Of a stretch of DNA of 64,000 bases, positions 13,643 through 26,549 are shown in pieces. A model generated the notes under the pieces. That model searched no databases. It was not told the origin of the DNA and worked only from the letters and a program-made list of their open reading frames with translations. Position 1 is the first letter of the stretch. Every line of letters starts with the position of its first letter. Origin of the DNA: Acanthacorydalis orientalis (lineage: Eukaryota > Arthropoda > Insecta > Megaloptera > Corydalidae). The translations under genes were made by a program, and so were the position numbers. The DNA is taken from assembly GCA_034766995.1 (NCBI GenBank), contig CM068321.1, positions 12,541,526 to 12,605,525 on the forward strand, given 5' to 3'.

Positions 13643-15197
13643 TTGTAATTATTATTCAATAATTCGATATCTATCTATCTATATAAACAAAAAATTACAA
13701 GATTGATTTGTTAAGTATATCATAATATTATAAGAATAAAATTGCTAACAGGATTTAAATCAATAACAATATGAGTAAAATGTTTAAAATGAAAAAGAAA
13801 AAGGTATAGATAGTGAGAAGAGATGATAATAGTTGGATAGAAATAACTGATTAGGAATTAAGAAACAGACAAAAAACTCGGAAAAACACCAATGAATGAT
13901 ATTAAAGATAATGATATAAAAAATACTAATGAAAAGTGCACAAAACAGAGCTAGATCTGTCGATTTAATTATGATAATATTAAAATGGTAATTCTACAAA
14001 TTTAAACAAAAATTAGTTAGGTTACAAATAAGAAATAAACAAGTTAAAGGCGATCATATCGATGTCATGTTGATTTAACTCGATTTTATCACTTTTCCTC
14101 AAATAAACTTTATATTTGAGATAAAATCACTAATCTGTTCAGAAGAAAACATAATTGTAATTATTAAAAAATATTTTTATAGTTAAACTTTTTAAAAAAA
14201 TAATTTATAAAATTTTAGTATAATTTATTATTGTTACGAAATTAATTAATTTTTAATAAATGGTTAATTAGTATTGATTGAATAAAATATTCTGTAAACA
14301 CGACGAATGGATTTTAAATGATAAACAAGAGGTTTACTTAAATTGCCTAAGGGTAATTTTATATAGGTTCGTTAAATGATTTTCTCAGAAAGAAAGTCAA
14401 TGAATTTCTGTAAATAGTTTTGTTTTGATTAATAATATAAATGAGAATATGTATATATATATATATATATATGTATACATACACATACATACATACTTTC
14501 ACATCAATGTACTTTTAAAAGGAACGTCTTCAATTTGTTAATATTTATCATATTTTCGAAGCATGTGTATATCTTTTCTGTTAAAATTAACAAAGCCTTG
14601 TTAATACTCGTATATTTTTTTTAATCTCGTTTCTGACATTTTAATTCATTTGCATGTTTTGATCTGACTCATAACTTTTTTTGTTTTTATTTACGGATTT
14701 TAATGACCTTTGGTATTTCGACATGTCTTTACAGGTGTATTTGTGTGTTTGTTCTTGTGTTTTAATGCTTTGAAAGAATACATGAAATTATATCTTCATT
14801 CTGACGTTGTAATAAAATTATTTTTGTTTCTTGTCTAAGTATTTAAACAGATTGATATCTTATTGTGTTTAATATATTCGTAGTTATTTCCTATATTTAA
14901 TAAAATTCCTCAAAACTATTAAAAATCAATGATTTTCTTATATCTTTCATAAAAAATAAATTAAAATATTTTATTCAATACTATGAAGGACACGTATATA
15001 TATATATAATTTTACATTAAATAATAGTAAAATTCAAATTATAAAAAAATGTAATAAAATATAATATAAAAAAAAGTGTTTAGATTTCTACATTAGTATT
15101 GACTAATTATTAATAGTTTTCAATTATTGTAGAGAAAATAAAATTCATTGACCTTTTAATAAAATATTTAATATACGAGAATTATATTTAGAAATCA

Positions 15198-15221
15198 TAT
15201 ATATATATATAAATATATATG

Positions 15222-15289
<68 letters not shown>
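15198..15289. repeat. (TA)n microsatellite
   Basis: About 90 bp, interrupted by AAAT and two ATGTATA steps. Confidence 0.95.
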
Positions 15290-15291
<2 letters not shown>

Positions 15292-15391
15292 GATTCTTAA
15301 GTAATTTGCAGGAAAAACGAACTCATATATTGATTCCTGATGATCTTTAGCTTGATGATCTTTGTTATTTTGAATCACGTGAGTTATCATT

Positions 15392-15483
15392 GATTAGTTT
15401 TGGCCCGTATAATATATTTAAGTAGCTGTAGGTAACGAATGATTGATAGCTGCTTGACGATTGCACGTATGTCAAAACTAGTC
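15392..15483. repeat. Imperfect fold-back element, ~92 bp
   Basis: The left end GATTAGTTTTGGC and the right end (reverse complement GACTAGTTTTGAC) pair, and inner segments pair again (AAGTAGCTGTA with AAGCAGCTATC). The layout resembles a small fold-back MITE. No clear target duplication is visible. A hairpin RNA is an alternative. Confidence 0.4.
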
Positions 15484-15582
15484 GTAGAAAAAATTCACCT
15501 AATTTAAAACAGCGAAAACGAAGAATGCATAAAAACTATTCATATATTAACAAGATCACCGGTATAAAAACAAATAGTTGAA

Positions 15583-15584
<2 letters not shown>

Positions 15585-15649
<65 letters not shown>

Positions 15650-15652
15650 GTA
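15585..15652. repeat. (TA)n(GTAT)n microsatellite
   Basis: TA run finishing in three or four GTAT steps. Confidence 0.95.
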
Positions 15653-16047
15653 TTTAATCAATCGAAGAATTATTCATGCACAATAATTTTCAAAAATATA
15701 AAAAATTTAATGACATTAAATGTCATTGTTATAAATAAATAAAGTTAATATACTTTTTATCGTTAACTTTATCTTAATTGTTTCATATTTTTTGATAAAG
15801 CAGTTTAAAGTAGGAAAAAGACATGTAAATATTTATTTTGATTTGATATATGGGCATTGTTCCTTTCTTTTTGTAAAAAAAATATATGACTCAGTAATAT
15901 AATATTCTCTACTGTGATTTTATCATGTAAATAACAGGAAGAAAACATTATTTTGTTAATAGAACTGTGCTTCCGGGTATTTTGTACAGATAGGTAAAAG
16001 ATAATTTAATAAATAATAAAAGGTCACCCTCACAATTGTTTCAACTT

Positions 16048-16067
16048 ATGTATGTATATATATATAC

Positions 16068-16112
<45 letters not shown>

Positions 16113-16146
16113 CATATATATATACATATATATATATATATACACA

Positions 16147-16190
<44 letters not shown>
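16048..16190. repeat. (TA)n / CATA composite microsatellite
   Basis: About 140 bp with regularly placed CATA interruptions in the left two thirds. Confidence 0.95.
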
Positions 16191-16192
<2 letters not shown>

Positions 16193-17039
16193 AATTGCAC
16201 ATAAATTTATAACTATTGAATGAATTGAGATATTGGGATGACTTAAAAACAAAGAAAACTAAGAGTATCGTCATTCAAAAGGTATTTTTAACGTAAATAC
16301 TATTACTGCCATTAAATTTCTGTTTACAGTAATACATTTTCATTCGTTCAGCAAATAAATCTGGTGTTTATTCTTTCAACCAGGTTTTGATGGTAGTTTT
16401 AACATAATCCTCAAAGTCAAGCTTTTTAAATAGCGCTTTAGGTCTTTGATTAAATTAAAATAATTTGGTTCTAGATTAAGATTCGGTATCAGATTTGTTT
16501 TTTTTAAGTTAATTTTTGTAGTACCTAATGGGCATATGTCTTTCTGGAGCATAAAATGTGTATAATATGACACTTTCCATAGAAATTCCAAATTTTACAA
16601 TAATAGCACTCTGAGCGTTTAGTCAATTTTCTTTGATAAAAATAATCATATTTGAAAATATATTTAACAAAATTTGGATATTTTCTATAGTTCCATTTAC
16701 TTCAAATTTAATTCAGACATTTAAGGTCGTCATTTATTATAGGAAATCTATTAAAATTTAATGTTTATAATGTCGTTCTATTTTACATATATTATTAAAT
16801 GTTTAATACAATTTCTATATATATTTACTTTACTCTAATGTAAGTCGCAGATATTATTAGATGTAAAAATTATTTCTGTTCATTGAAATTGAATCAATCA
16901 TAACTGTTTTAAATTAAAATATTTTCTTGTCGTTTTAAGATTTTAAAGTGCCAACCTTAACAATTAAAAATATTATATAACTTGGCCAATCAGTTGGCAT
17001 AATCTTACTAAACATTAGTGATCACGATGGCATCCTAAA

Positions 17040-17170
17040 AGCAGTCTATTAGACATTGCATACTTTTCACATTCCAGTTGAAAAAGATACTGTCGCGAGA
17101 ATAATTTCTTTAGCTTTAGGGGAAGGTGTTGTGAATCATAAAACATGCAAAAAATGGTAAAACAGTAGGA
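17040..17170 (+). mobile_element. Mariner transposase N-terminal relic
   Basis: In one plus frame the sequence reads His-Cys-Ile-Leu-Phe-Thr-Phe-Gln-Leu-Lys-Lys. After a frameshift it reads Gly-Glu-Gly-Val-Val-Asn-His-Lys-Thr-Cys-Lys-Lys-Trp. This matches the spacing of the helix-turn-helix start of mariner transposases, where a His-x-Leu-Leu-Tyr-Glu-Phe element is followed by Gly-Glu-Gly-x-(Val/Leu)-x-x-x-Thr-Cys-x-x-Trp. It is frameshifted and broken by a stop, with no catalytic part nearby, so it is dead. The call rests on remembered family motifs. Confidence 0.45.
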
Positions 17171-17467
17171 GACGTCCGAAAATGTATTATGACTTTATCG
17201 TTTAATTATCACCGAATTAATTTGTACATCGAATATATTTTCGTATAAACTCTGAATTGAAAAAAAAAAGATTTTTGGTATGGGTTTGTAAGGAAATATA
17301 TTTTTTGAAAGTTTTGTATATTAACTTTTATATATATATATATATATATATTGTATGTGTGTTATATATGTATGTATATCATGTGCATTATATTTGAAAT
17401 CGTTGGAACTAGCCAATTATAATCTTTATAGTGCTGTTCTGATGCGTACATGTTCATTATTTTATAC

Positions 17468-17637
17468 GATTTCTATAGGTCACGTGCGAATATCTTCCTT
17501 TTACAACTGGTTTTGACTATCGTCATCTTCAGGTCATGAACGCAATGATTGTCTTGAACTTTAGTTCCAAATCTATTTGAAGATAAAAATCGAAATCGAG
17601 TCTATAAACTATGAACTCGTGCGTGTCCTATAGGATT
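17468..17637. mobile_element. Candidate MITE with ~20-bp inverted ends
   Basis: The left end TTCTATAGGTCACGTGCGAA and the right end read in reverse (CCTATAGGACACGCACGAG) share CTATAGG, CACG and CGA at the same spacing, 170 bp apart. The interior has no coding frame. The superfamily is unknown and the target duplication unclear. Confidence 0.3.
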
Positions 17638-17639
17638 TT

Positions 17640-18931
17640 CATAGAACATTAATACAAATTTAATTACTTTTATTAATTAAAATTCTAATTTACCTTAAAA
17701 AATGCTATTAAAAAGTTTCTTATTTCATTTTTTAGTTCAAAATGACGTGTTTACTATATTATATTCAATATGTTGTTGAGAGAACATTATCAGCACATGT
17801 TTATATTTTTATGTTTAATGTTTAAATGTCTGACAAATAATACAATTTGGATAATTAGCTTGATAAATATGGTATTCAGAGAAAAATACAATTTTTATTA
17901 TATTTGTGAATATTGGATATGTTTACGAATATTTTTGGTAGACGTGTTGAAATTGTTGATATTATTTATCTACGTTAATTATTTTCGTTTATTTGTAAAT
18001 AATGAATTTAATATATAAATATATATATATATACAGAAGTATAAACAAATTTACAAGTAGTAAATGCATTTCTAAGAAATTTCAAAATATATACACTATC
18101 ACACAAGTAAATCCTATTAGTTTTATGACATTAGATTAATGGTAATTTTAATTTAAAAAAATACTAATTGGACAGATATGCGAAAAAACTTACTTACTAA
18201 TAAAAATATATATATATTTTTAAATGAACTCTTTATATTGACAAATACTTAAGACGCTTGTTATTCAGAATATTTCCTTCAAATTAACTAATGAGATTGA
18301 TAATTGAAATCAAAAGTTGCTATAGAAAAAAATATTTAAAAAATTAATATCAAGAAAATTGTACCGTTCATACGAACTGCAATTGATTATCTATTCTATA
18401 TATTTTTCATTTTATAATACAATTTGTTTTATTTTGAATATGAATTTTGCGTCCTTTTTCTTTCATATAATGCATAATTATCTGGGATGTTCGGTATATT
18501 CATATTGATGGAGGAATTTTTATTTTAAATTTGGTATTTCGTAGTAATGAAAAAGTGTTGCTTAATTTAAAGATTTGATGTATGATATTTTATTAATTTT
18601 TTTTCAAAAGTATATCTTTTTATTGAGTCTTATTACAATATAGTTTTATGTTTTAATCTACCAATAATTTCATTTTTTTACTATTTAAAAATATGTTTCA
18701 TATAAGTCGTTTATTTAATAGTCTCTTAATCAAAGAAATATATAAAAAGGATTGAGGTTTTCCGATTTATTTTAAATATATGTATATTTAAATACATATC
18801 AACGGAAGACGTTTGCGGTTATCATTTCCCTGCATTGACCAATATGACAAGTGATATGACATTAATAGACGTCATACGATAAACAATTATATTTAAATAA
18901 ATAATTGAAGTAATATAATACTAAATACATA

Positions 18932-18972
<41 letters not shown>

Positions 18973-19995
18973 GTGTTAGTCAGAATTAGGTAAATAAGAG
19001 AAATAATATTATTAACAAATATGATGTTTTAATACGGATGAAAATAATTTATTTCAAAATTTGTATTACGAAAAGACAAAAAATAAATATGATAATAATA
19101 TAAAGTCATAATTTCAAACAATATATATATATATAAAGACAAAACTTAACAAACATTTAGGAATCGTTATCACACAAAAGTATATGAACAACTGTTTTTG
19201 TGTCGCAAATGGCTTAATTTTTTCTGTCATATTAAATTAAATCCGACAAGCACAATAATCATATATTTTTAATATTATTGTGTAGAGTTTTTTCATTTCT
19301 GATGATTTATATCTTTTAATTATTGAATATTACTCGATCCTAACTTTGAAACTCGTAACTATTTGGTAACTAAATTGAGAAAAAACTGAAAGTGGGGTTT
19401 GATCATAGACGAAATAAATGTAGACTAATAATTTTACTTTAAAAAAATCGAAATAGAAGATTAAGAGAATTATAAATAGTAAATATCTTTCCTATATGTC
19501 AATTTCATTTAGAATGTTAACAAGTAAAATAAAATGAGAGAAAGAATATATTTTGTGTTGATAAAAGAGATAAAGTTTTGATATTTTATTGAAAATTAAA
19601 TCTATCTCTGTTTTAAGAAGGCAGTTTGTGCCTATAACATTGAATTTAGTACTTTTTTTTCTTACAAAAATATTTACATTAGTATTATTATAAAAAATAT
19701 GTAACGGTATTTAATAAGGAAATTTGATAAAATTGTAATGCTTTGATAAATAAAAGAAGAATAATTTTCGAAAAATGACAAATAATGAACAGAAACAAAT
19801 TATAGATAATTTTAGATAATTTTTAATTTTTTTAGATAATTTTTAATTTTTTTTAGGTAATTGTTAATTTTTTTTCCAATTATATAAAAACTGAAATGTT
19901 TTGTTTGTCGTTTGAACATGAAACAGTTTACAATATACTTATAGTTAAATACATATTAAAAATGTATACTTAAAACTGTTTTAATAAAATTGTAT

Positions 19996-20033
<38 letters not shown>

Positions 20034-20194
20034 ATATTAATTACAAAAGTAGGAAAAATACCTAAAATGGATTTATATTTACACATATTTTGATATTTTC
20101 TTTTTAGAGTTTACACATTTTTTGAAACTGATTTGCGGTTTGAACTATTACTCAGAGGTGAATGTCTATATTTGTAGATTATAGTGGTTTCCTG

Positions 20195-20243
<49 letters not shown>

Positions 20244-23200
20244 CATACTTATATTTTCCAGAAAGTAACTAATTTTTAAAAGTATTGTTTACCATTAATG
20301 GTAAGTCATATATTATGACGATAGATACAAGGTACGTTTATTTGATAATATTATTCATTCTTATTTTACATGTAGTCTATTTTCAGAATATATTTCCTCA
20401 GAAAAGAAACATTATGACTTGGCATGTTTAAATTTACCTTAACTATAACTTATATATTTCGTCATGATGGACTGCTGTTAATTTTTTTCAGTTCTACGAA
20501 TACATATATATGTTCGGAAAAATTGTTAGTTGTGTGCAATAAACCCATACGGGCGTCTAAGTGATTACCTATCATAATTTATTTGAGTACGTGTATGTTT
20601 TTACAGATAACTCTCTTTTAAAGTAAATGTTGAATATTATAGCGAAACTTGATGTTAATTTTAAAAGAAACTCTTTTATTTTGTAATAAATGGGAAGATA
20701 TAAAAAGCAATGTTAATAAATTTGAATCTATATACGCTAAAGAATGTTAAATTGTAGTTGAAGGACTTTTATTTTGTAAAATGATTCCTAAAATGAATAC
20801 ATTATCAAATTCCCAAGACAGTAATTTATGATTTATACATGATTGAAATTGGTTGTCTCATCAAAAATTAATTAACCTATGTATGAAAAAATTGGTATTG
20901 ATTTCTAAAAATGAGAATTTATTATTAAATTTATGATAAAAGATGAAGATCCGTACTTTATCAAATATCAAAGTAGTAGCTATTCAATATGGAAAAAAGT
21001 TATTCTACATTGAACTTGTCAAAACAATGTGAACAAAATATTGAACAGTAACATTTCATAAGTGAATTTTCCCTTATTCCATAAACCATCTTTTTTTCTG
21101 ATCAAAGATATTTAATAATTAATTATTAATTATCTTTATTTGTTGCCTATTGGTACTTATTAGTCAATACTGTCATCCTCAGAGCGATCAAATAACGAAT
21201 ATTTTTCGTTATCTTCATGTTTTGAGAATGATGGAATCGCCATCAAAATTCATATAAGCAACAATTAAAAATTATAAAAACATAATTATTAAATTTATTT
21301 GAATAGAAAGCTTTTTTATGTTCTGAGAGGGAGTTAAAAAATGATTCGTGAAAATGAATTCAACAATAAAAACTGAAGTGTTAGAAACTGTTGGTGACAA
21401 AACTGTATATTTAATTTATCTAACATTTTTGATTTTTATTTAAATGCATGTCTAATATACGAACTTATTTGGCTCGTGTACAAAAAAAATCTATTTTCGG
21501 ATAATTATTGTATCTTTAGAGTTTTTAATTTGTTTATCGATAAAATTTTAATTCAAAAATACTCATAAATAAATTTAAAACTAACTGTTTTGGTAAACTT
21601 CTCTGCTTTATGTTTTATCTGGTGACAATTCCATTAATCCAGAGAAACGATTTAAAATATTTATCTAAACTATTACAAACATATTTACAGCAAAAATGAC
21701 ATGTTTAAGCAAAAAAAATATTTATTAATTATTCCCTTCTCCTGGCATAAATCAGATTGAGATTTTTTAAAACATCTGGACTATTGTGTAAGATTGAAAT
21801 ATTACAAATATATTTTTAAGGATGTCTGATTAATTATGGAATTCGTTGGAATTCATTAACATTTTATTTTGGAGGTGATAAAATTCATAATCAAACTAAT
21901 AAAGATATATTTTAGTATAGAAATGAGTGAATTTAGACGAACGTATTAATAAAAATGTTTGATGGACTAATAATGCTTATTTAGACCTATGTATTTTAAA
22001 CATGCGTTGAGAAAGATGGGTACAAAAAATAGAAAAAATAATCAATGCATTTTAGAGTAGATCAAATAAATAGTTATTCTAACTTTTATAAGTGTATACA
22101 TAAATCATAAATACTTTAAATGTTGACTAGTGTATAAAAGTATTTTGTAAAATTTACACTGTTTTAATGATTTTGCTAGAATACTTCATGTTCTTTAAAA
22201 AGTCAAACAAGTTGCATATTTTAAGTTAATGTTGTTATTTTTCTGTAATATTCTAATCGTATGTAATAATAATTTAATTTAGTACATTCTTGATGAAATA
22301 ATGTAGATTTATTAATATTTAATCAATTTCAAAACATCTTGCAAATCATATCATTCTAAGAAAGGAAACGTAAAGTATTTTTTCAATGTTTGTAACAGAA
22401 ATTTTTCTCGAAAAGAATCGTTTAATTTTAAACCGAAAATAAATGTACTTGATATTCGTAAAAACAGTATTTAATTTACTAAATAACAAAAACTGAAATT
22501 AAACAAAACATTTTAATATATTATCCAGTTATATATGCAACTATATTTACCTGTTAATATTGTGTACACAATTTTCAATGAAAGAATTAAATATTCTACA
22601 GATTTCATTAATACTGTCCGGTAAAAATTTTTGTATAACTTCCTTGTACTTTATTACCCGTAAATTAATATATTGAGACTCTAATGCTCTAAAACTGCTT
22701 CCTTTTTTATGCAATTAATCTGTTCGACAATATCAATATTATTTTCTCAATAATGAAACTATTTTTCTCTTTAGTAATTTTATTTCGAACACAAACACTT
22801 CCAGTTATAAAATTATTGACTTTAATGTATTTCGATCTTTTTTCAGTATTTATATTCAAACTGTTTTTCGATTCGCTCTTGAGAAAATTCACATTTATAT
22901 TCGTGAGAAAATTCACTGTTGTCTGATTCAATTGGTTTGGAAGATCAGAAATTTTATGGTCGTTGATTAAATCAGTTTTACATTCATCTATATTGTATTA
23001 TTGTATGCGAACTTCTGCTATGTTTTTATTACTGTTATTATAATATTATCAGCCATTTTTTTAGTAAATTTATTTTCACTCATTTTATTCTTTATGATTT
23101 CATCATTTTTTTATGCATATATTAAAAAATAATGGCATGTTGAAGTTTAGAGATTTATTGATTAGCAATCTTATAAAAAATCTCCATTATCCAAAAAAAC

Positions 23201-24257
23201 CTTTATTGTCTTTGATTAGTTTAAGGACGTAATAGTTGTTATATTCTAAATAGCTCACAAATAATTAAAATATTTTAATAAAGGGAAAAGAATAAATGTG
23301 AAATAAATAATCTGAGTTATTTTTATAGGTATATTCCGTATATTTTTTTCTTGTGGACTCCTGCTATATATTATTGGTACTTTATGTAGTAAAATAATAT
23401 TAAGAATAATAATTTTTGTTTGTAAATTGAAGATTAATTTATACAACTGATAGTAAAGAGTCAGAATTAAATATGATATATGATAAAATGTAATGTTATA
23501 ATTTGATTATTGTTTATATTAATCGTTTTTTTCTATTTAATTCTATATAATATTTTTATTCATATTGAAATACTTGTAATTTCTTTTCATTTTGATATTC
23601 ATTTTTTTCGCTTCTTGCCATTTTCAACATAAAATGTTCTTTTTTCTGCTACCGCCTATTAAAGCCCACTACAGTTTTAGCATTGTTACTAAATTCACTT
23701 TCACTAATAAATATATTTTCACCGAGCAAATTCTACAAAAATTCAGGCCAAAAATGTTAAAGGTAGAGTTTATTGCTTATTTTTGATTCTTCTTTATGTG
23801 AGTTTTGATCGCGATGCTGTCACCTTCAAAGCAGTAAAGTATACAAAAAAATCATACATTTAAGATTTTTTTGTATTTTAGCGCTCTACAAATCGAAATA
23901 CGCATGAGCAAAAATAAAAACTGTGATTTGTTGATGATAAAAAAAATATTTGTAAACTTAATCATAGAACGAAGAAATAAATTGCTTACTTTTTATAATA
24001 TACATGTGCTTTTTATAACATTTATGAAAATTTTGTTACCTAATTATTAAAAAATAATATTAATTTAACGTTAACATTTCTTTAACATTTATTGAAAAGT
24101 TGTAGTATTAAATATTTATAGTTTTTTTTTTGTTTGTTTGATGCTCCAAAAATGTAGTCTTCATAATTTTCCAAATTTGTTGAAAATAGGAAGAGAAAAA
24201 TATTTTTATATTTAGGATAATAATAAGTTGTATATGAAGAGTAAATTTTTATAAATT
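17640..24257. other. AT-rich non-coding stretch, nothing proved
   Basis: No gene. It contains (TA)n arrays at 18932-18970, 19999-20031 and 20202-20241, and a 20-bp tandem motif at 19809-19870. A minus-strand frame at 22707-22931 (Asn/Lys/Ile-rich) carries no recognisable domain. Confidence 0.55.
19809..19870 (+). repeat. Short tandem repeat, ~20-bp unit
   Basis: Three imperfect copies of TTTTAGATAATTTTTAATTT, the last changed to TTTTAGGTAATTGTTAATTT. Confidence 0.7.
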
Positions 24258-24480
24258 ATGTTTTGGTTATTTTGCTGGATGGTGGTTAAAGGCAGGGAGT
24301 GTCTCTGTGACATACTTTCGTTACCGTTTACCACCGGTACTAAATTGAAATGGACTTTTTAATAGTAACAGCCTGAGTCGAGCACAAATTATAAACTGAT
24401 TGTCATTAAACGTAACGTATCTTAGTCAGCAAAAAGTGATTATTTGTGTGTCCAGTGATGGTGTTGATGTTTTTTTCCTA
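24258..24480 (+). other. GC-richer island with a 34-codon ORF
   Basis: A short frame starts at the ATG at 24258 and ends in three consecutive stops (TAA TAG TAA at about 24360). Its product holds Gly-Arg-Glu-Cys-Leu-Cys-Asp-Ile-Leu and Thr-Thr-Gly-Thr-Lys-Leu-Lys-Trp, and its composition is much less A/T-driven than that of neighbouring random ORFs. It could be a last coding exon, a dead retroelement piece or chance. No function is proposed. Confidence 0.25.
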
Positions 24481-24587
24481 AGTTCCCTTTTCATAAAAGA
24501 AAGGAATTTATAAAGTTATCTAACTTAATTCTATTTTCGTTTTAAAATAACCGTATTAAATTTTAAAACTATGCTCAAAAAAGGTAC

Positions 24588-24620
24588 TTTTATATAACTT
24601 TTATATAACTTTTATATGTA
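24588..24620 (+). repeat. 11-bp tandem repeat, three copies
   Basis: Unit ACTTTTATATA repeated three times head to tail, the third ending in TG. Confidence 0.85.
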
Positions 24621-25297
24621 GGATGTGATAGATAAATTAAGAATCTCGCGTGAAAATCTCTTATAAACGTACACTTACCAATAAATACAAAAGAAATATT
24701 TGTAAGTAAACTAATTATAAATCCTATACGATTTAAAAGTTTTTGGAGCACGTAATACCATCCTGTAGATTATTTAGTAGAAATGAGGAAGAACAGATAA
24801 ATTATAGTAAAAAAATGGTGATTGCGAGCTTGATTTATCAATAATTGGTCTGTTTCAAATTTTTATGTTTAATCAGTAAGAGAAATATACAATTCCGAAT
24901 ATTTTTGATATGTTTATATTTAGGTATTTAGTTTTTAAATAATTAATAAAATTGATTGTAAAGTTTTCCGAATAAATAACTTTATTCTGTAAATTATTTC
25001 AAAGAACAGTAGAATATTTTTTAATCAAATGTTATTCAAAAGCCGTTTTTATTTAAATCATATTGCAGTTAATTTGATGATTAATAAATAATTCACATTG
25101 CTGCATTTTACCACAATGTGCGGTAATATGTTTCATCAAGATAAGATAATTTTGTATACCACAATATTTTGTTTCAAAAGATATAAACGTCATTACACCA
25201 GTTAAATTGTTGGTTTAATTATACAAATTATAGATCATATTTATAGGATTTTTCTCTCTCTTGCAATCTACAAGTGCACGCACACACATACGCACAA

Positions 25298-25299
<2 letters not shown>

Positions 25300-25354
<55 letters not shown>
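25300..25354. repeat. (TA)n microsatellite
   Basis: About 54 bp, preceded by a CACACA-rich stretch. Confidence 0.95.
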
Positions 25355-25358
<4 letters not shown>

Positions 25359-25550
25359 TGATTTTATCAGTGAAAGAAAGATTTCTAGTTAAAAAGGATT
25401 ACATAAAAAAACTGCTATAACATTTATAAATATTCCTTTTCTCTTTTAGAGACATTTTGACTCGTCGGTATTTAATATACATATTTCTTAGAACTCGTTT
25501 ATTACATAATGTATGACAATTATTACAATCATACATAGGCATAGGCGCAT

Positions 25551-25552
25551 AT

Positions 25553-25608
<56 letters not shown>
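25551..25608. repeat. (CA)n(TA)n microsatellite
   Basis: About ten CA units followed by about eighteen TA units. Confidence 0.95.
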
Positions 25609-25610
<2 letters not shown>

Positions 25611-25874
25611 GAATCAATCATTTTATAAATAGAATTCAACAGCAATTTCTAAGGCCATAAAATTTTAATGAAATGCAACTAGCAAATATATATTATTAGT
25701 AAACTTTTTAAGATTGTAACTGTCAAAATGTTCGAAGAACGATAATTTATGAAAGGCGGACTGCTTTCACTTTAATAAAATAGATTTCACAAAATAAAAC
25801 TAAACGAATATAATGCATTTGGTGATGATGTTTATTAATATTTATTAATTTTATTTTTATCTGAAACTAACTAC

Positions 25875-25876
<2 letters not shown>

Positions 25877-25928
<52 letters not shown>
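25877..25928. repeat. (TA)n microsatellite
   Basis: About 50 bp, pure. Confidence 0.95.
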
Positions 25929-25930
<2 letters not shown>

Positions 25931-26393
25931 AACATATAGTCTTTTTCTATGTTATTGTTAATATTTTACTATTCATTAAACCGTTGTTATTGATTACTTT
26001 TCTTGAAATATTCCATTTTCCATCAATAGTAATCAATAATTTTAATTAATAATATTCAATTTTTTCTTTAATTTTTTTTTATTTTTTTATAGTTTTGAAC
26101 CAATGATTAAGTTCATTTTCATAAATGAGTATTTACTCTTTATAGACTTATAGACTACAAAAGCTTTTTTACAAATAGTTAAAAATTCATAAGAAAAAAT
26201 AATTCTATAGTGGATACTAAGCCATTTTATATAATGTAAATTGTTCGAATGATTTTAATAAAGAAGTATTTAGTGTCTGAGTCTATTTTATTTTTATAAA
26301 TGGAGTTACTCGCTATGTACATTTTGTTTTTTTACAATTGCATATCGCTTAAAAACTTTGTTACAGTTGATTGGTTAAACAGAATTGGTCTCG

Positions 26394-26470
<77 letters not shown>
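26394..26470. repeat. (TA)n microsatellite
   Basis: About 75 bp with one CATA step near 26422. Confidence 0.95.
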
Positions 26471-26473
<3 letters not shown>

Positions 26474-26527
26474 CTAGTTATTTAGTATTCATTTGAATTT
26501 TTATCGATAATTTTAGTTTTTCTCAAA

Positions 26528-26549
26528 TAATTACATGTACATGTAATTA
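26528..26549. repeat. Perfect 22-bp palindrome
   Basis: The sequence is self-complementary about TGTACA, with half-site TAATTACATGT. It is not a plain TA run, so it stands out from the microsatellite background. Confidence 0.85.

Larger units (their letters stand above)
13460..17039. other. AT-rich non-coding stretch with TA arrays
   Basis: No gene. It contains a short perfect hairpin (13613-13642), (TA)n arrays, and an imperfect fold-back at 15392-15483. The minus-strand frame 16376-16591 shows no recognisable motif. Confidence 0.55.

Noticed and set aside
22707..22931. Minus-strand frame rich in Asn, Ile and Lys, at first sight like a retroelement ORF1
   Set aside because: No motif could be named, and the upstream extension is broken by stops. 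Composition alone explains it.
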